This document shows, piece after piece, positions 42,083-44,517 of a stretch of DNA of 44,517 nt. The first letter of the stretch is position 1. Every line of letters begins with the position of its first letter. Source of the stretch: Candidatus Poribacteria bacterium (GTDB lineage Bacteria; Poribacteria; WGA-4E; WGA-3G). Location of the stretch: contig JAGWBV010000011.1 of the NCBI GenBank assembly GCA_021295715.1, forward strand, positions 2,329 through 46,845, read 5' to 3'. The notes under the pieces were generated by a model. The model saw only the letters and a program-made list of their open reading frames with translations, was not told where the DNA came from and made no database searches. A program made the position numbers and the translations under genes.

Positions 42083-42227
42083 AAACTCCTTTTTCGGGCT
42101 ATCAGCGAGCAGGAGTCAGCCGTCAGTAGGGGTTCGGACGATTACAAATGTTTTCATCTACCATACACGCTACTGACAACTGAAAGGGTTACACAGAAAC
42201 CGGTTCTGACAACTGATAACTTTTTTG

Positions 42228-43574
42228 CTACTTCAGAATGAGCATCTTCCGCGTAGCAGTGAAATCACCTGTGGTGAGTGTGTAGAAATACAAGCCACTC
42301 GCGACAGGTTCACCATATTCATTTCTGCCATTCCAATGGGCGGCGCGGCTCCGAGTCTGATACGTCCCAGCGGCTTGATGTCCGAGGGCTAACTGTCGGA
42401 CTGCCTGCCCATCGACGGCATAGATCGTCAGCGTCACCTCTGCAGATGTCTCTAACTGATAGGGTATCCACGTCTCCGGGTTGAACGGGTTCGGGTAGTT
42501 CGCCAAGAGAGCCGTCTCTTGGGGTACCAAGGCTCCCAAGAGTTGTTCTAAAAACAGAACGCCCCTTCGCACGCTCAGATCCGTGAGACTTCGTTGACGC
42601 GCCTGAGAGAGCCATAACTTGACATCCGCAACAGTCAGTTGTGCTAAAGCATCGGAATGCAGAGAAGGTGCCGCCGCAGCATTAGCATCCAACACCGCAG
42701 TCACCAAGAGCAAATCGTCTATGTTTACAACACCATCACCGTTGACATCCCCAGTCGTGGTGCCTGTTTGACCATACTGTTGCGCGACGGACACCAAATC
42801 TTGCACATCCACTACGCCATCGTCATTGACATCCTCGGGAACAACGGGTGGCGCGGTTACCGTGACACTCACAGCCATTGAGCAATTGTTATCCGTGTCG
42901 CTTTCATCGGTGACGCTATCCACGCAGGCCCCGTAATAGTAGGTCCCGGGGGTTGTTGGCACAGTGACAGTAAGATAGCGATGGATGGTGGCATTCGCAG
43001 CGAGCGCGTCTCTGTTGGCACTACGGAGTTGTGTATCCTCTGTGGAGATGACCGCATCCGTGGAACGATAATACCGGAGTGTTGTCGGAGTGGATTCTCC
43101 GGTGCCGTTGTTTTTCAATATCGCATAGAGTCTAAACTGTTCACCCGGAGCCACGGTAGAGGGTTCTGCTTGAACCGCGTCAACCACGAGATCCGGGGTC
43201 CGTGGGACGGAAATCACGGGTGCTTCTGGTTGCGGCGGTGGTCGCGCGGTGGTGCCTCCACCGCCCGGAGTCACCGCCTCTATTTTCCAAGATCCGTCGT
43301 TCTGTTTATTCGCGACAAAGTTTCGCTGCTTGCCATTGATATTTCCACGCAGATTTATCCCCGTTCCGGCGGTAAAAAATAAGTATCGACCGGATCCGTT
43401 TGCAAGCACAGAAAAATCATCTCCAGTGCCGGGATCCGTACAACTTTCGCCAGGTCGAAGCACATCTCCAACTTGACAGATTTGGGAATAACTCACACCT
43501 TGCAATCCACATATCAATACTACCATCACGAGGGTTGACAAGACGACTTTCCAATTCAAGTCTAACATTTTCAT
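42228..43574 (-). CDS. Secreted protein: GDxLxPGESC domain, CARDB, dockerin, sorting domain
   Basis: 448 aa. Signal peptide at residues 1-31. Residues about 32-110 hold CQVGDVLRPGESCTDPGTGD, SVLANG and NDGSWKIEAV, the domain also found in the 39.8-kb gene. A Pro-rich linker follows, then a CARDB adhesion domain (PDLVVDAVQAEPSTVAPGEQ to about residue 235). A type I dockerin follows (DVNDDGVVDVQDLV, DVNGDGVVNIDDLL), and then the sorting module with NPFNPETWIPYQL and RKMLILK. The dockerin could dock to the cohesin of the neighbouring 719-aa protein. The ribosome site AGAGG lies 6 bases before the ATG. Confidence 0.85.
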   Translation of the reverse strand: MKMLDLNWKVVLSTLVMVVLICGLQGVSYSQICQVGDVLRPGESCTDPGTGDDFSVLANGSGRYLFFTAGTGINLRGNINGKQRNFVANKQNDGSWKIEAVTPGGGGTTARPPPQPEAPVISVPRTPDLVVDAVQAEPSTVAPGEQFRLYAILKNNGTGESTPTTLRYYRSTDAVISTEDTQLRSANRDALAANATIHRYLTVTVPTTPGTYYYGACVDSVTDESDTDNNCSMAVSVTVTAPPVVPEDVNDDGVVDVQDLVSVAQQYGQTGTTTGDVNGDGVVNIDDLLLVTAVLDANAAAAPSLHSDALAQLTVADVKLWLSQARQRSLTDLSVRRGVLFLEQLLGALVPQETALLANYPNPFNPETWIPYQLETSAEVTLTIYAVDGQAVRQLALGHQAAGTYQTRSRAAHWNGRNEYGEPVASGLYFYTLTTGDFTATRKMLILK

Positions 43575-43598
43575 AAGAAACCTCTTTTGCGTAATTTT

Positions 43599-43619
43599 CC
43601 GATTGCAACGGGCAATCGG
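43599..43619 (-). promoter_or_regulatory. Leader hairpin shared with 39824-39844
   Basis: On the mRNA strand CCGATTGC-CCGTT-GCAATCGG is an 8-bp stem, followed by AAAATTACGCAAAAGAGG and the start of the CARDB-dockerin gene. Confidence 0.55.
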
Positions 43620-43877
43620 GTTGATTCACCGGCGCGCTTCCGCAAGCAAAAAGAAAAATATCGCCCTACAAGCAAAGCACGCCTACAAAAACGACTTCAT
43701 AGTTTGAATTTCGCAAGTTGTTGAAACTATTATGCTCTCAGCAAACTGAAAGTTTATGCTACTCCTTTTTAAGATATGTAGCAAAAGTTGTGCCAACTTC
43801 CGAACTCCTTTGGCCTATCCTGCGGTGTTCTGGTGTCCCACATAGGGTATAGGCTTGTAAAATCAGGGGTTTCTAAG

Positions 43878-43909
43878 CCCTTGTTGAATTCCACATTCAA
43901 CGGGTTTTT
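43878..43909 (+). terminator. Terminator-like hairpin without an obvious upstream gene
   Basis: CCC-TT-GTTGAAT-TCCAC-ATTCAAC-GGG followed by TTTTT. It is the correct shape for a Rho-independent terminator on the plus strand, but no plus-strand gene is visible before it. Confidence 0.4.
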
Positions 43910-44096
43910 CTCCTTTGTCAATGGATATGAGACCGCAAAAATTTTTGTCCGACTCCCAATTTTTTTCGGTTTTCGTAAAAAATTTTGGTGTGGTCAAGGT
44001 GAATAAAGCCAGAACGCTTGCCAAATCCGCTCTGCAAGCGCGACAACTTCGTTTTTACTATGCCCTCACGTTATACTACATATTGAGGGCAAAAAT

Positions 44097-44320
44097 TTGA
44101 CAACCCCACTAAAAATGTGATACACTAAAAGAGAAGTGTAAGGGCGTAAAAACGCCCCTACACACTGCAAACAAGGATTGCCCTGATTAAATTCAGAGTG
44201 ATATAGGGATTACACCCTTAATCCATGTTTGTTATAGTGAATAGGCAGCCTCAAGTAGCTATTTGATCACTGCCTATCACTGACTTCAGAAAGGTGCGAA
44301 ATAACCGTTTCGCACCTTTC
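44097..44320 (+). ncRNA. Candidate small RNA with promoter, hairpins and terminal stem
   Basis: -35 TTGACA (44097-44102), 18-base spacer, -10 TACACT (44121-44126). The predicted transcript contains GTGTA/TACAC with GGGCGT-AAAA-ACGCCC (44136-44163) and an ATAGGCAG…CTGCCTAT stem (about 44240-44277). It ends with a perfect 13-bp stem GAAAGGTGCGAAA/TTTCGCACCTTTC (44289-44320) and a weak U tract (AATTTC). There is no ORF of note. It could instead be a mosaic of repeats. Confidence 0.35.
44289..44320 (+). terminator. Strong hairpin, possible terminator
   Basis: A perfect 13-bp stem with loop TAACCG. Only a short T-poor tract follows on either strand, so termination is plausible but not certain. 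Confidence 0.45.
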
Positions 44321-44470
44321 AATTTCATAGGATTTACGCATCAGCGATTTTCATCATAATCGCTCTGGAACCTGTGCGTTGGTTTTGAGATTCAGATGAG
44401 CTTCTTCGTCTGAGTCTTCGTCTGATGGAACTATTATGCTAGTAGTTTGTCAACGTTATTTTGACTTTTT

Positions 44471-44505
44471 GTAGGTGTTTTTGATTGGGTATTTCCTGCA
44501 GGTAG
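44471..44505 (-). repeat. 35-bp dispersed repeat, copy 2 (inverted)
   Basis: The reverse complement matches 16989-17023 at 33 of 35 positions. It lies within the last 50 bases of the window, so a larger element could begin here. Confidence 0.65.
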
Positions 44506-44517
44506 AACGGAGTGAAA

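Larger units (their letters stand above)
43575..44517. other. Gene-free end of the window
   Basis: About 940 bases without a convincing gene. Open frames at 43788-44100 lack ribosome sites and domains. It holds the leader hairpin (43599-43619), a repeat copy at 43743-43762, a terminator-like hairpin at 43878-43909, a promoter with hairpins (44097-44320), a lone MITE-like end (44329-44340) and a copy of the 35-bp repeat. Confidence 0.6.

Noticed and set aside
43788-44100. Two short overlapping plus-strand ORFs near the right end
   Set aside because: Poor starts, no family signal, and they cross a terminator-like hairpin.

Overview
The window looks like a chromosomal segment of a Gram-negative, heterotrophic, probably marine or sponge-associated bacterium, most likely a member of Candidatus Poribacteria. 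This is inference. It rests on secreted proteins ending in a NPFNPETWIPYQL-type sorting domain, on a mix of phytanoyl-CoA-dioxygenase, Gfo/Idh/MocA, UxaA-type and sulfatase-modifying-like genes, and on many short palindromic repeats between genes. No rRNA or tRNA gene was recognised.

Layout. 1-2.2 kb (minus): a frameshifted kelch-repeat protein that runs off the left edge, and a PspF-like sigma-54 activator. 2.2-3.0 kb: non-coding, with a 120-bp MITE-like element and a decayed gene scrap. 3.0-7.3 kb (plus): a formylglycine-generating-enzyme-like/sialidase fusion and a PhyH-type dioxygenase, separated by a TnpB-only IS200/IS605-type element. That element has its own promoter, a structured leader and a predictable guide. 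7.5-11.0 kb: a two-HKD phospholipase D-like protein, convergent with an ECF sigma / anti-sigma / HtrA-like operon whose HtrA lacks the catalytic His. 11.3-15.4 kb (plus): an O-methyltransferase, a double-length altronate-dehydratase-like protein and a HicA/HicB pair. 15.5-20.2 kb (minus): a repeat-built membrane protein, two Gfo/Idh/MocA oxidoreductases, and between them a GrdB-family gene read through an in-frame TGA (Sec candidate, with a SECIS-like hairpin). 20.6-28.4 kb (plus): a very large secreted metallopeptidase/LVIVD-propeller protein, a GrpE-like hypothetical protein, a D-cysteine desulfhydrase-type PLP enzyme and an AT-rich methyltransferase. 28.6-29.7 kb (minus): a secreted CBM-like protein and a small unknown protein.

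29.9-38.9 kb (plus) holds moaA and then a long SUF iron-sulfur cluster locus: sufC, sufB, sufD, a CGWS glutaredoxin-like protein, sufS, sufU, an 88-aa unknown, a Rieske ferredoxin, a SufT-like DUF59 protein, a DUF971 protein, a rhodanese and a 57-aa zinc ribbon. Together these cover sulfur mobilisation (SufS/SufU, possibly rhodanese), scaffold assembly (SufBCD), and carriage or maturation (Grx, SufT). MoaA is itself a 4Fe-4S client.

39.1-43.6 kb (minus) holds three exported proteins. One is a lipoprotein, one has cohesin and dockerin domains, and one has CARDB and dockerin domains. Two of them share an unnamed GDxLxPGESC domain and a 5'-leader hairpin. The last 0.9 kb has no convincing gene. 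It has a promoter and hairpins that could be a small RNA, plus one copy of a 35-bp repeat found inverted 27 kb away.

The strongest leads for something undescribed are the Sec-containing GrdB-like gene, the His-less HtrA in a stress-sigma operon, the SUF accessory genes, the TnpB element with its leader and guide, and the covarying GGTT-TGT-AACC hairpin family that also occurs inside a coding region.
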